Positions 37,501 through 45,580 of a DNA stretch of 64,000 nt are shown piece by piece. Numbering within the stretch: position 1 is the first letter of the stretch; the number at the start of each line of letters is the position of its first letter. The notes under the pieces were generated by a model. That model made no database searches and was not told the DNA's origin. It saw nothing but the letters and a program-made list of their open reading frames with translations. This DNA is from Hyalangium versicolor (GTDB taxonomy: Bacteria; Myxococcota; Myxococcia; Myxococcales; Myxococcaceae), in NCBI RefSeq assembly GCF_020103695.1, contig NZ_JAHXBF010000004.1, forward strand, positions 124,001-188,000. The letters are read 5' to 3'. The position numbers and the translations under genes are program-made.

Positions 37501-38562
37501 CCAGGCCTCGCGACGGCGCGCCAGCTCGATGCAGGCCGCATGATGCGTCCACAGCAGCGCGTCCAGGTCCTCGACGTCCGCCGTGTCCACGCCCTCGCCC
37601 GCGAGTCTCAAGCCGCAACACACGGCGGTGAGTTGGCGGCGCTCTCCATCGGCCGGCTGTTGGAGTGAATCCGGACGCGCGGGCACCCCGGCCTCTCCGG
37701 CCGGCCACCCCTGCGTGACGCTGGCCTCCAGTTCCAGCAAGAGGTTCTGCGCCGTCACATCCCGGGCCTGGGGATTCTTCTCCGTGGCCCGCCGCAGCAG
37801 CCGCCCGAGCCGGTGCCCCTCGAGCCACACGGGCATGGGAACGGGCTCGGAGCCCAGCTGCTTGAAGAGGAGCTCCTGCAGGCTCGAGCCCTCCACCACG
37901 CGCTTGCCCGTGAGGCACTCCAGGAAGATGAGGCCCCATGCGTACAGGTCCGTGCGCGCCGTCACCGGCTCGCCCCGGAGCTGCTCGGGCGCCGCGTAGG
38001 CCGGCGTGCCCAGCGTGTCCCGGGTGCGGGTGATGCGCGACAGGTCCTCCCGCCGGTCCTCGTCCGATAGCGTCCCCAGCCCGAAGTCCAACACCAGCGC
38101 ATTGCGCCGCACGCCCGTGTTGGTGAGCATGATGTTCTGCGGCTTCAGGTCGCGGTGGACGATGCCCAGCTTGTGCGCGCAGCCCAGCGCGTCCAGCACC
38201 TGCAACATCAGATGCGAGGCCTCCCACGGCGGCAGCGCGCCCTCCGAGGCGAGCACGTCCCCCAACGTGCGGCCCGGCACGTACTCGAACACGGTGTAGA
38301 GCAGCCCCTCATCGCTGCGCCCCGAGTCGATGAGCCGGACGATGTGCGGGTGGTAGAGCCGAGCGCACAGCCGCATCTCGCGCTGGAAGCGGGCGGTGAG
38401 CGCCTCGTCCTGGGCGTGCGTCCAGTGCAGCACCTTGACCGCCACCTCCTGGCCGGTGGCCCGCTGCCGCGCACGGTAGACCTGACTGAAACCACCCTCT
38501 CCCAGTTTGGAGAGGATTTCGTAGCGCTCCTGGAACACCGTGCCTGCTTCAATCGAATTCAA
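34552..38562 (-). CDS. Ser/Thr kinase - cyclase-like - AAA ATPase - TPR regulator
   Basis: A 1336-residue cytoplasmic regulator. Residues 14-280 are a eukaryotic-type protein kinase with G21-E-G-G-F, K43, H136-R-D-L-K-P-Q-N and D159-F-G, all intact. Residues about 306-490 resemble a class III cyclase but lack the first metal aspartate (C-C-G-L in place of a D-containing strand), so it is probably catalytically dead. A large ATPase with Walker A G537-E-S-G-I-G-K-T follows, then D-L-H-W-A-D, then ~450 residues of helical TPR-like repeats. The order matches kinase/cyclase fusions found near TOMM peptide clusters, although no such cluster is visible here. It ends 12 bp from pgi. Substrate and signal are unknown. 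Confidence 0.85.
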   Translation of the reverse strand: MNSIEAGTVFQERYEILSKLGEGGFSQVYRARQRATGQEVAVKVLHWTHAQDEALTARFQREMRLCARLYHPHIVRLIDSGRSDEGLLYTVFEYVPGRTLGDVLASEGALPPWEASHLMLQVLDALGCAHKLGIVHRDLKPQNIMLTNTGVRRNALVLDFGLGTLSDEDRREDLSRITRTRDTLGTPAYAAPEQLRGEPVTARTDLYAWGLIFLECLTGKRVVEGSSLQELLFKQLGSEPVPMPVWLEGHRLGRLLRRATEKNPQARDVTAQNLLLELEASVTQGWPAGEAGVPARPDSLQQPADGERRQLTAVCCGLRLAGEGVDTADVEDLDALLWTHHAACIELARRREAWLGSVLGERLLLYFGYPQAQEDDAQRAAHMALELMEELVRRGAELERTQGIQLEARVGIHTGLVISRELRREGMAGLPVLTGTTPGIAERLESLAQPGEILVSEVTAKVVKDTFGLEPSGAHRVGVGTRPVPVFRLRDRHRVPASGLEGTPAGPMFGRALELELLMQRWRQVLAGMGQGILITGESGIGKTRLTQELALQTRHWPHAFLECRCAPEWRNSTLRPMVDLLERMLGVGRDCTPAQLRTALEKLLSRYGFELAEYLPLFSSLLSLKGTSEFYPRQTLSPQRQKEETISALLALFFEMSQQEPVLMVVEDLHWADPLTLELLAQLLKDATSTRLCLVLTSRPNSLPSWPSNLAHQVQLNRLERPQVEEMVRGLSRESPLPPELVEQVVNRTDGVPLFIEELTRMLVEALARQGTAPTPEMGALAIPSTLRDSLMARLDRLGPVKATAQLAAALGREFQYEMLEAAFGEDTEALRKDLDALVVADLVHRRRGTRNPVYAFKHALIRDTAYESMVKPLRRQVHTRIATALEQRFPELVQQRPDLLARHYAAAEKRREALGYAHKAALAALMRSSDHEALGHATEALGWLESVQDVRERARWELDLNGVIIPAVMATRGWSDPSVKTRVERSQSLIDLLGDSAHSVPTLWALVNFHHLRAHHAQAHLLVERLLNMEGLAQDVNHQQVVLPLLGDCLCAEGEFVRARECALRALSFAADNQPRQSLYLYGVEPRIYARLVLALAKWHLGLPEKAMRMLEAALALAHELRHASTLALAYIFALGLYQLQEDLERHTALAQQAHELMERQRFVSQGAYCEVMRYWGKRDLEGMDRAIAALDEQGSALFRPFYSALAAEVEASMGRHEAAKVRLEEALLQARAWGEGFSVMHVLIRLGCLLLETGLDTEAGEAHLREALALTRERKAKMLELRAAMPLSRFLLQKGQRWEARELLVPLYAWFTEGADAPDLVKARALIEELGGT

Positions 38563-38645
38563 GGTGAAGTCTCGGGGGATGGGGATCCAAGATATCCCAT
38601 CTTCCTAGAAATTTCTGCTTTCACGAGACTTCGTGTCTATCACCC

Positions 38646-39650
38646 TCAGGAGTGAGGGGTTCGGGGCTCAAATGTTCTCAACAGGAGAATGATGGAGGGC
38701 ACCACGAGGGCGGCCCCCAAGGCAATGGCTACCATGAGCAGGCGCAGGACGCTCGGACTGGCTGCGGCAGCCTGCACGGTGATGTCTGGTACCACGAGAT
38801 AGGGGTACTGAGACGCTGCCCAACCGAACACGATGAAGCCCACCTGGGCTGCCCCGGCGACGCGGGCCCATTGGAAGCGGCGACGCCACAGCAGCGCGAA
38901 GGTCGCCAATGCGGACACGGCCGTGACGGCATGCACTGCGAGTGCGAGGGGCTCGTGGATGAGGCCACCCCAGACCTGAGGTGCGCCCTCGCGCGAGAGC
39001 AGCAGCACGCCGAACGCCGCGACGAACACCGCCACCCCGGCTCCAAGGGCCCTGCGCCGGAAGTCCTCGCGCAACGGCTCGGAGTCCGCCTCGGCCGTGA
39101 GGTACACGGCCGCGAGAAAGGCGAAGAGGCACAGCGCCAACACGCCCACCGCCACGGCGAACGGCGTGAGCCACGGCGCGAAGAAGCCACTCACCACCGT
39201 GCGGCCCTCGACGCGGATGCGGCCGCTGGCCACCGCGCCCACGCACATGCCCAGCAGCACGGGGGAGATGACGCTCGCCACGCTGAAGACGAGCCCCCAG
39301 GTGCGTTGCACCCGGTCTCCGCGCACATCATAGGTGCGGAAGGTGAAGGCCGTGCCTCGGAAGACGATGCCCAGCAGCAGCAGCGTCAGCGGCACGTGCA
39401 GCGCCACGGTGAGCACGGCGAAGGCGCGCGAGAAACCACTGAAGAGGAGCACCAGGCCGACGATGAGCCAGACGTGGTTCACCTCCCACACCGGGCCGAT
39501 GGCTCGGGCGATAAGCGCGCGTTGCTCCGCCTTGCGAGGCCCCGCGGCGAGCAGATCCCACACGCCGCCGCCGAAGTCCGCGCCTCCGAAGATGGAGTAG
39601 AGGACGAACGTCCCCGCCACCGCGAAGGCCAGGAAGAGCTCAGTGGGCAT
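38646..39650 (-). CDS. cydB: Cytochrome bd ubiquinol oxidase subunit II
   Basis: A 334-residue polytopic membrane protein typical of CydB, starting with the family's F-G-G-A-D-F-G-G-G-V-W-D-L-L motif in the first helix, followed by W-E-V-N-H-V-W. It forms the structural partner of CydA in the cytochrome bd quinol oxidase, which reduces O2 to water with high affinity and tolerates NO and low oxygen. The start overlaps the cydA stop by 11 bp, so the genes are translationally coupled. No cydX-like small gene is obvious downstream. Confidence 0.93.
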   Translation of the reverse strand: MPTELFLAFAVAGTFVLYSIFGGADFGGGVWDLLAAGPRKAEQRALIARAIGPVWEVNHVWLIVGLVLLFSGFSRAFAVLTVALHVPLTLLLLGIVFRGTAFTFRTYDVRGDRVQRTWGLVFSVASVISPVLLGMCVGAVASGRIRVEGRTVVSGFFAPWLTPFAVAVGVLALCLFAFLAAVYLTAEADSEPLREDFRRRALGAGVAVFVAAFGVLLLSREGAPQVWGGLIHEPLALAVHAVTAVSALATFALLWRRRFQWARVAGAAQVGFIVFGWAASQYPYLVVPDITVQAAAASPSVLRLLMVAIALGAALVVPSIILLLRTFEPRTPHS

Positions 39651-40959
39651 CCGCCACCTCCTGGCCGGGCAGCGTGCCGGCCACCTGCCGCCCGAGGAGG
39701 AAGATCACCACCAGGCCCAGGAAGAGGTACACGAGCGTGAAGGTCCAGAAGGGCGCGGCCAGATGCGACACCGGAGTCACCGCCTGCGAGGTGCGCATCA
39801 CCCCGTGGATGATCCACGGCTGGCGGCCCCACTCGGTGACCATCCATCCCGCCTCCAGCGCCACCAGCCCGAGCGGCGAGGCCACCAGCCACGCGCGCAG
39901 CATGCGCCGACCCTCGGGCCACTCGCGCCGCCGCCAGCGCAGCACCAGCGTCACCAGGGCTAGCAGCGCCATGACGCTGCCCGTGCCCACCATGAGATCA
40001 AAGGAGAGGTGGACCTTGGCCACCGGCGGCCAGTTCTCCCGGGGGAACTCCTTCAGCCCGCGCACCTCCGCGTCCGGATGGTGGAAGGCCAGCAGGGACA
40101 AGCCGTAGGGAATCTCCAGCGCGTAGGGCGTGGTGGCCGTCTCTTCGTCCGGCCACCCACCCATGAGGATCGGGGCACCTCGCTGCGTCTCGAAGTGGCC
40201 CTCCATCGCCGCCAGCTTCTCCGGCCGGGCCTCGGCCGTGTGCTGGGCCAGGAAGTCTCCCACCAGCGGCTGCGCGAGCGCGGTGAGGCACGCCACCGGC
40301 AACGCCACCGACAGCGCCTTGCGGTGGAACACCGAGCTCGGGTGCCGCAGCAACACGAAGGCGTGGATGCCGGCCATCACGAAGGCGCTCGCCTGATAGG
40401 AGGACAGCAGCACGTGGGCCGTCTGGTACGGCCAGCCCGGGCTGAACATCGCCACCAGCGGCTGGATGTCAGTGGGCCCCGTGGGCGTCGGCGTGAAGCC
40501 CGTGGGGTTGTTCATGAAGACGTTGACCAGCGTGACGAAGAAGGCGCTCGCCGCGCCGCTCAGCGCCACCATCACCCCGGAGAAGAGGTGCATGCCCGGC
40601 GACACCCGCTCGCGCCCGTAGAGGTAGATGCCCAGGAAGATGGCCTCGGTGAAGAAGGCCACGCCCTCGAGGCTGAAGGGCAGCCCGATGACTTCCCCGT
40701 ACTGCCCCATGAACTCGGGCCACAGCAGGCCCAGCTCGAACGAGAGCACCGTGCCGCTCACCGCGCCCACCGCGAAGAGGATCGCCGTGCCCTTGGCCAG
40801 CTTCTGGCTGAGCACCTGGTAGTCCGCGTCCTTCGTGCGCCGGCCCTTCCAATCGCTCAGCACCATCAACACCGGCAACGCCACGCCCGCCGCCGCGAAG
40901 ACGATGTGAAACGCCAGCGACAGCCCCATCTGGGCCCGCGCATAGAGCAGATCATCCAC
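39640..40959 (-). CDS. cydA: Cytochrome bd ubiquinol oxidase subunit I
   Basis: The 439-residue haem-bearing subunit. H18 in F-H-I-V-F, the histidine of G-I-H-A-F and the methionine of G-V-M-R-T-S correspond to the axial ligands of haem b595/d and b558. The quinol loop is short and contains K-L-A-A-M-E-G-H-F-E-T, so this is the short-Q-loop (CIO-like) type. The start is GTG at 40957-40959 because the frame before it has no good alternative. It is upstream gene of a cydA-cydB operon; the AT-rich 48 bp before it probably hold the promoter. Function is secure. Confidence 0.93.
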   Translation of the reverse strand: MDDLLYARAQMGLSLAFHIVFAAAGVALPVLMVLSDWKGRRTKDADYQVLSQKLAKGTAILFAVGAVSGTVLSFELGLLWPEFMGQYGEVIGLPFSLEGVAFFTEAIFLGIYLYGRERVSPGMHLFSGVMVALSGAASAFFVTLVNVFMNNPTGFTPTPTGPTDIQPLVAMFSPGWPYQTAHVLLSSYQASAFVMAGIHAFVLLRHPSSVFHRKALSVALPVACLTALAQPLVGDFLAQHTAEARPEKLAAMEGHFETQRGAPILMGGWPDEETATTPYALEIPYGLSLLAFHHPDAEVRGLKEFPRENWPPVAKVHLSFDLMVGTGSVMALLALVTLVLRWRRREWPEGRRMLRAWLVASPLGLVALEAGWMVTEWGRQPWIIHGVMRTSQAVTPVSHLAAPFWTFTLVYLFLGLVVIFLLGRQVAGTLPGQEVADAH

Positions 40960-41007
40960 GTGGATGAGTCTGCTTTATGCGCGAATCCCTCGCAATTAAA
41001 TCAACTT

Positions 41008-41550
41008 CTACTTCGTTGCAGAGCCCACAGCTGCCTGGCGCCGCGGTACGAGGGCCTGCACGGAGTTCTTCGCGATATTCGACGCCAGCGCCGTCGCGAA
41101 GATCATCACCAGCTTGCGTCCCAGCTCCACGGGGAGCGGCCGCTCCTCGGCGGACGAGGCCACGCGGTCCGGATGAGACCACGCGCGCTGCATGGCCTTC
41201 AGCCGGTGCCGGGCGAGGATCTCCTGCCGGTGCCGGGCCCGCCACACCGCGATGCCCACCGTCACCCCCGTCAGCACGGCGGCCGTAACGGCCACGCCGA
41301 CGAGCAGATCCCGATGCCGCAGGGCCTGGAAGCGCACGTCCAGCGCCCGGTGGCGCCGCCGGTCGAGCTCCTCCAGCGTCAGCATCAGCTCGTCGCGGAT
41401 GCGGTCCGCGGTGCGCTCCACCTGCTCGCGGTCCCCCGTGCCCTTGGTGATGTGCTCTTGCGCGGCCTCGGTCGCGCGCGTGAGTTCGTCGCGGCGCTCA
41501 CGCTTGTCCTGGACATCGGTCTTGTGCTCGAGATGGCCCCACTCGTTCAT
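41008..41550 (-). CDS. DUF3618-like membrane-linked protein
   Basis: A 180-residue protein with a charged helical N-terminus (about 1-85), one transmembrane helix (about 86-106) and a basic cytoplasmic tail with a second weaker hydrophobic segment (about 147-160). The R-D-E-L-M-L-T-L-E-E-L segment resembles DUF3618, which usually follows a YqjE-like gene, as here. Start at 41550 overlaps the upstream stop by 4 bp (ATGA). Larger frames upstream would run across the partner gene. These pairs are thought to be envelope-stress or membrane-associated; no mechanism is established. Confidence 0.7.
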   Translation of the reverse strand: MNEWGHLEHKTDVQDKRERRDELTRATEAAQEHITKGTGDREQVERTADRIRDELMLTLEELDRRRHRALDVRFQALRHRDLLVGVAVTAAVLTGVTVGIAVWRARHRQEILARHRLKAMQRAWSHPDRVASSAEERPLPVELGRKLVMIFATALASNIAKNSVQALVPRRQAAVGSATK

Positions 41551-41951
41551 TGCAGTGTCTCCCGCGCCAGGTCGAAGTCCGTCTTGAGCCGCTCCTGGGT
41601 GTGCGGCAGCGGCTTCTTCGGCAGCCGCTTCACGCCAGCCCACGCCAGCCCGCCCGCCACCAGCAGGACGAAGACGCCCGCCAGCAGTACGCCGAGCCAT
41701 GCGGACAGCGGCAGTGCCAGGCCCACCGCGACGAACAAGGCCGCCAGGCCACACAATGACAGCGTGAGGGCCACTCCCAGCAGGATGCCGCTGGTGCGCG
41801 CGGCCTTCACCTCTTCGCGCAGCTCCTTCTTGGCGTGCAGCAGCTCCGCCTTCACCAGCAGCTTCGCCTCGGCGAGGGCGTGCCGGACGAGCTCGGCGGT
41901 GCTCAGGGTTTCCAGTTGGCTTCGCTCCAGGCGCTCCGATTCGAGTTCCAC
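41547..41951 (-). CDS. YqjE/DUF1469-like (holin superfamily III) membrane protein
   Basis: A 134-residue protein with an amphipathic N-terminal helix region (about 10-50, L-V-K-A-E-L-L-H-A-K-K-E-L) and two close transmembrane helices (about 57-78 and 82-104), then a charged tail. This matches the YqjE/phage-holin-III-like family. GTG 41951 was chosen because GGAGG lies about five bases upstream in the coding strand; the frame stays open 17 more codons to an ATG at 42002 without conserved character. Translationally coupled to the downstream DUF3618-like gene. Confidence 0.7.
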   Translation of the reverse strand: MELESERLERSQLETLSTAELVRHALAEAKLLVKAELLHAKKELREEVKAARTSGILLGVALTLSLCGLAALFVAVGLALPLSAWLGVLLAGVFVLLVAGGLAWAGVKRLPKKPLPHTQERLKTDFDLARETLQ

Positions 41952-42206
41952 GTCTCGCCTCCGCACTTCGGAGGGGCACCGGTGAACCTTGCTCGGCTCC
42001 ACGGGCCCCTTCTCCTGGGTGAAGGTGGGCAGGACTCTTCAGCCGGTGAAGTCCGCTGGGCGGGACGAACGGCTGGCCGCTTGCCTGCACCTCGGGACAT
42101 GGAGCCGGTGCTGTCGCGACGCACGCGACTCTCCGAGTCACACCGCCAGTGGCCGACGCGTTCAGGAATGGACGCACCAGCGGTGCGACTCCTATCCTCG
42201 TGCGTC

Positions 42207-43022
42207 ATGAGCCAACCAAGGCGTCTTGTGTCCGCCACCCTGGTCGCTGTGCTGATGATCCTCGGAGCCTGGCCGCTGCCAGCCCACGCCCAGGACGAGT
42301 TCCAGCGCCACCTCAACGCCGCCATCCGGCTCTATCAAGGCCTGGAGTACGAGCGCGCGCTGACCCAGATCGAGCTGGCCCGTAAGATGCCGCACGGTTC
42401 GGATGACGAGGTGAAGCTGTCGCTCTACGAGGGCATCCTCCAGGCGGAGCTGGGCCACCCGGACGAGATGACCGCCGCGTTCAAGTCGGCGCTCCTGGTA
42501 CAGCCGGATGTGAAGCTGCCCGTGAGGGTGGCGCCCAAGGTCAGCACGGCCTTCGAGTCCGTCCGGCAGCAGGCCAAGCGAGAGCTGGCGGCCATGACGC
42601 CCTCGCCGCCGCAGCCGACGAAGCCCGAGGTCGCCGCCAAGCCACCCCCAGCCGTCACGCCCGCGCCCACGACGGTCTCCACGGAGAGCTCGAGCCCCAA
42701 GCTGCAGCGCCGCCATGCGCTGATCCCGGCCATCGCGGGCGGGGCGCTCGTGGTGGCCGGAGGGATCTCCTACGCGTTGTCTCGCAGTGAACTCAGCAAG
42801 CTGCGAGACAATGATCCGGGCATCCAGAGCCGGGACGCCGTGGACGACAGCGTCTCCAAGGGGAACCGGTACCAGACGATCGGCGTGACGCTGCTGGGAG
42901 TGGGCACCGCGGGGCTCGCGGCCGCGGCGGGGATCTACTTCCTGGGGGCTCCGGACAAGCCCGCCACCGTGGGACTCACCACGGATGGGAAATCCGCCTT
43001 CGTGTACGGGAGATGGCCGTAA
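42207..43022 (+). CDS. Secreted TPR-type protein with C-terminal membrane segments
   Basis: A 271-residue protein with a signal peptide (about 1-29, A-H-A cleavage). Residues 30-125 look like two tetratricopeptide repeats (L-N-A-A-I-R-L-Y-Q-G-L-E-Y-E-R-A-L). A Pro-rich linker follows (about 130-165), then two glycine/alanine-rich hydrophobic helices (about 175-195 and 228-247). This layout is common in myxobacterial periplasmic proteins of unknown function. The frame upstream of ATG 42207 lacks coding character. Its stop codon overlaps the start of the next RCC1 gene (TAATG), so it heads an operon with one or both RCC1 lipoproteins. Confidence 0.7.
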   Translation: MSQPRRLVSATLVAVLMILGAWPLPAHAQDEFQRHLNAAIRLYQGLEYERALTQIELARKMPHGSDDEVKLSLYEGILQAELGHPDEMTAAFKSALLVQPDVKLPVRVAPKVSTAFESVRQQAKRELAAMTPSPPQPTKPEVAAKPPPAVTPAPTTVSTESSSPKLQRRHALIPAIAGGALVVAGGISYALSRSELSKLRDNDPGIQSRDAVDDSVSKGNRYQTIGVTLLGVGTAGLAAAAGIYFLGAPDKPATVGLTTDGKSAFVYGRWP

Positions 43023-45568
43023 TGAGGAGCCAGGAAAAGAGCGCACGTGCTCCCATCGCATGGCTCGCTTCGGGTCTGTTGCTCGCTGGGGTCCTGAGCT
43101 GCACGGACTTCAATCAGGAGGGTGAGGACTTTTGTCACCGCAACCCCGTCGCCTGCAATCCGGACAAGACTCCTCCGAAGATCACCGGCGGTGAGCAGTC
43201 CGCCACCAGCGTCCTGGGCGAGCAACCCGTCACCTTCGACATCACGGCGGAGGATGCGGAGACGGCGCAGCTCCATTTCACCTGGACCACCAACGCCGGA
43301 ACGCTCAGCGAGCCGAAGTCGACGGGCACCACCAGTCAGGTGACGCTGACGGCGCCGCTGTGCCGGGCCCTTGGGAATCCCGTCACCGTCACGGTCACCG
43401 TCACGGACGATGGTGGGTTCTCGGACCAGCGGACCTTCTCCTTCGTCGTCAATCCGTGCCCTGAGCCCCAGGTCGCGGCAGGGAGCGGCCACTCCCTGGC
43501 GCTGCGGGGAGACGGCACCGTGTGGAGCTGGGGACTCAACGTCCTCGGCCAGTTGGGAACAGACTCCACGGTCGTGGTCGTGCCGACCCCTGCGCGAGTC
43601 AAGGGTCTCACCGCCGTGACGGCCGTCTCTGGCGGGCAACAGCACTCGCTGGCGCTCCGGAGCGATGGCACCGTCTGGGCCTGGGGGAACAACGACTCCG
43701 GCCAGAGCGGGGACGGGACGACGACCCACCACTCCGCGCCCGTGCAGGTACCGGGGCTTGCGAAGGCCATCGCCATCTCCGCGGGCAGCAACCACAGCCT
43801 GGCCCTGCTCGACGATGGAACTGTCTGGGCCTGGGGGTACAACAACCAAGGCCAGCTCGGAGACGGGACGACGATCAACCGCACGTCTCCCGTGAAGGTG
43901 AACGGCCTGGGCAAGATCACCGCCATCGCCGCGGGGAGCTCACACAGTCTGGCCCTGAGTGAAGATGGCACCGTCTGGGCCTGGGGGCGCAATGGCTCTG
44001 GCCAGCTCGGCAATGGCTCGACCGCCAACGTCCCCTCGCCCGTGCAGGTGACGGGTGTCACGGGAGTGACTCACCTCGCCGCCGGCTATGCGCACTCGCT
44101 GGCGCTCACGAGCAATGGCGCGCTCTGGGTCTGGGGAGACAATGGATCGGGGCAACTCGGGGATGGAACCACCACCGGCCACAGCGTCGCGGTGAAGGTG
44201 ACGAACGCCTCCAAGTCCACCTTCACAGCGATCGCCGCAGGAGAAGAGCACTCCCTGGCGATCATGAGCGACGGTACTGCCTGGAGTTGGGGCACCAACA
44301 ACTCCGGGCAGCTTGGGGATGTCAGCACGACGGGACGTTCCCAGCCCGCTGCGGTGCCTGGACTCACCCAGGTGAAGTCCCTCGCTGGCGGCGAGAGCCA
44401 CTCTTTGGCCGTGCGGGCCGATGGCACCGTGCTGGCCTGGGGGAACACGGTCGTGGGCCAACTGGGGGACGGTGTCACTGCCCTCCGGCTGGCTCCTGTG
44501 CAGGTCTCCAAGCTGACCTCCGTCCTGGCCCTTGGCGCTGGAGACAATCACTCGCTGGCCGCGCTCTCCGATGGCAGCGTCCAGGCCTGGGGGGACAATA
44601 ACGAAGGACAGTTGGGAGACGGAACGCAGGTGTCTCGCAACTCGCCCGTGGAGGCATCGTTCGTGTCCAACGTGGTGAGCATCGAGGGTAGCAGGAACCA
44701 CACCCTGGCGAGGCTCAGCACCAACGTGGTGCGGGCGTGGGGAAACAACGCCTCCGGCCAGTTGGGAGATGGGACCACCACGAACCGCTCTTCCTCGGTG
44801 CAGGTCTCCGGCCTGACAGGCGTGTCCGCCATCGCCGCGGGGGACTCCTTCTCTCTGGCGGCCAAGAGCGATGGCTCGGTCATGGCCTGGGGCACCAACA
44901 GCAGCGGGCAACTCGGAGATGGCACGACCACCACCCGGTTTGCTCCCGTGCAGGTCACGGGCCTCACCACGGGGGTCACCGCTGTCGCCGCCGGCTATGG
45001 GCACGCTCTGGCGCTGCGAGGCACCAATGTCTGGGCCTGGGGCTACAACTACTCTGGCGAGTTGGGGGACGGCACGAATACGAACCGCTCCACCGCCGCC
45101 GTGGTGCCGGGGCTGAGCGGGGTCACCGCCATTGCCTGCGGCAGTCATCACTCCCTGGCACTCAAGGGCGATGGCACCGTCTGGGCCTGGGGCCGCAATG
45201 GAGACGGGCAGCTCGGAGACGGGACGCAGATCGACCGCTCCAGTCCTCAGCAGGTGCCAGGCTTGACGGGCATCACCTCGATTGCCGCGGGCGATACCAG
45301 CTCCCTGGTCATCGGTGCCGGGGGCACGGTCTTTGTCTGGGGAGACAACACCTCCGGTCAGCTCGGGGACGGGACGATCACCAGCCGCTCTTCGCCCGTC
45401 CAGGTGCCCAATCTCTCCGGCATCACGGCCCTGGCTGCTGGCGAGTATCACGTGCTGGCCCTGCGCTCGGACAAGACGGTCGTGGCGTGGGGCTATGGCG
45501 AGGACGGCGAACTCGGAGATGGCTCGCCCACCGTGCGCACCTCGCCCACGCAAGTCCCCCTACCTTGA
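43022..45568 (+). CDS. RCC1-repeat lipoprotein, 14 repeats (copy 1)
   Basis: An 848-residue lipoprotein: signal peptide with lipobox L-S-C, a cysteine-containing linker, an Ig/PKD-like domain (about 45-145) and then 14 RCC1-type repeats with core G-x-N-x-x-G-Q-L-G-D-G. Fourteen repeats would make two seven-bladed propellers. Start 43022 was chosen because GGGAG sits about eight bases upstream; the ATG three codons earlier has its ribosome site too close. It shares a TAATG junction with the upstream gene and is followed after 12 bp by a close paralogue. Surface exposure and binding role are inferred. Confidence 0.88.
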   Translation: MRSQEKSARAPIAWLASGLLLAGVLSCTDFNQEGEDFCHRNPVACNPDKTPPKITGGEQSATSVLGEQPVTFDITAEDAETAQLHFTWTTNAGTLSEPKSTGTTSQVTLTAPLCRALGNPVTVTVTVTDDGGFSDQRTFSFVVNPCPEPQVAAGSGHSLALRGDGTVWSWGLNVLGQLGTDSTVVVVPTPARVKGLTAVTAVSGGQQHSLALRSDGTVWAWGNNDSGQSGDGTTTHHSAPVQVPGLAKAIAISAGSNHSLALLDDGTVWAWGYNNQGQLGDGTTINRTSPVKVNGLGKITAIAAGSSHSLALSEDGTVWAWGRNGSGQLGNGSTANVPSPVQVTGVTGVTHLAAGYAHSLALTSNGALWVWGDNGSGQLGDGTTTGHSVAVKVTNASKSTFTAIAAGEEHSLAIMSDGTAWSWGTNNSGQLGDVSTTGRSQPAAVPGLTQVKSLAGGESHSLAVRADGTVLAWGNTVVGQLGDGVTALRLAPVQVSKLTSVLALGAGDNHSLAALSDGSVQAWGDNNEGQLGDGTQVSRNSPVEASFVSNVVSIEGSRNHTLARLSTNVVRAWGNNASGQLGDGTTTNRSSSVQVSGLTGVSAIAAGDSFSLAAKSDGSVMAWGTNSSGQLGDGTTTTRFAPVQVTGLTTGVTAVAAGYGHALALRGTNVWAWGYNYSGELGDGTNTNRSTAAVVPGLSGVTAIACGSHHSLALKGDGTVWAWGRNGDGQLGDGTQIDRSSPQQVPGLTGITSIAAGDTSSLVIGAGGTVFVWGDNTSGQLGDGTITSRSSPVQVPNLSGITALAAGEYHVLALRSDKTVVAWGYGEDGELGDGSPTVRTSPTQVPLP

Positions 45569-45580
45569 GAGGAGTCCGCG

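Noticed and set aside
35585..38227. 880-codon frame on the minus strand
   Set aside because: Shifted frame inside the kinase gene on the same strand; composition is Ala/Gly/Arg-rich without domains.
40960..41007. FNR-type box before cydA
   Set aside because: Only one half-site (TTGAT) fits; the other half does not match ATCAA.
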